DNA from: Candidatus Dormiibacterota bacterium
Lineage (GTDB): Bacteria; Chloroflexota; Dormibacteria; Aeolococcales; Aeolococcaceae
Reading direction: 5' to 3'
Assembly: GCA_003136295.1 (NCBI GenBank)
Contig: PLDZ01000076.1
Span: 14,968 to 20,730 of the forward strand
Length of the DNA: 5,763 nt
Below, piece by piece: positions 5,708-5,763 of the stretch. Under the pieces are notes generated by a model. It made no database searches and was not told where the DNA came from. It worked only from the letters and a program-made list of their open reading frames with translations. Position 1 is the stretch's first letter, and the number at the start of each line of letters is the position of its first letter. The translations under genes and the position numbers were made by a program.

Positions 5708-5763
5708 GGCGTCACCTGGTACGGATCGTCGATTGGCCGGACCACGCCTTTCGCCCGTACCTG
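5704..5763 (-). CDS. C-terminal end of an upstream gene in the same operon (5' partial)
   Basis: On the - strand the frame entering from the right edge encodes 19 residues ending P-I-D-D-P-Y-Q-V-T-P before the TGA at 5706-5704. The stop overlaps the next gene's ATG as ATGA, the same kind of four-base overlap used elsewhere in the window, which is the main reason to believe it is coding. By context it may be the cytochrome b or another subunit of a bc-type complex, but 19 residues are too few to identify a family. Confidence 0.5.
   Translation of the reverse strand, partial: QVRAKGVVRPIDDPYQVTP

Overview
The window is GC-rich, tightly packed bacterial DNA, most probably from an actinobacterium or a related uncultured high-GC lineage. 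This rests on strong G/C preference at third codon positions, GTG starts, and resemblance of the proteins to actinobacterial families (a ferric-reductase-like membrane protein followed by a NuoF-like flavoprotein and a short ferredoxin, a DUF6069-like membrane protein, and a bc-complex-associated membrane protein). No genus can be named from the sequence alone.

Positions 1-2338 (+ strand) hold the 3' part of a redox operon. It runs from a cytochrome-b-like ferric-reductase-domain membrane protein (5' end outside the window), to a soluble NuoF-like FMN/Fe-S protein, to a small ferredoxin. Consecutive genes overlap or nearly overlap: GTGA at 816-819, and GTGA or slightly more at 2093-2102. The likely job is electron transfer between a cytosolic carrier (NAD(P)H and ferredoxin, through the flavoprotein) and the haem-carrying membrane protein, with an extracytoplasmic acceptor or donor that is not visible here. 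Two Fe-S ligand positions are non-standard: the first cysteine of the NuoF N3-type motif is alanine, and the second cysteine position of the ferredoxin motif is histidine.

Positions 2279-4173 (- strand) encode a two-component system in the order response regulator then histidine kinase, again joined by a GTGA overlap (3499-3502). The kinase gene runs tail to tail into the ferredoxin gene and overlaps it by 60 bp. The pair is a plausible regulator of the redox operon by position, but no target site is proven.

Positions 4174-4325 are a short divergent intergenic stretch with phased TGAG repeats. Positions 4326-4751 (+) encode a small four-helix membrane protein resembling DUF6069. Its 3' end overlaps by 49 bp the 3' end of a - strand gene (4703-5707) for a two-helix membrane protein with a large extracytoplasmic domain, of a type I recall as 'cytochrome b6'-annotated. 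That gene overlaps by ATGA the last 19 codons of a further - strand gene entering from the right edge. The right side therefore looks like the end of a respiratory (cytochrome bc-type) operon. I found no tRNA, rRNA, CRISPR, insertion sequence or convincing intrinsic terminator.
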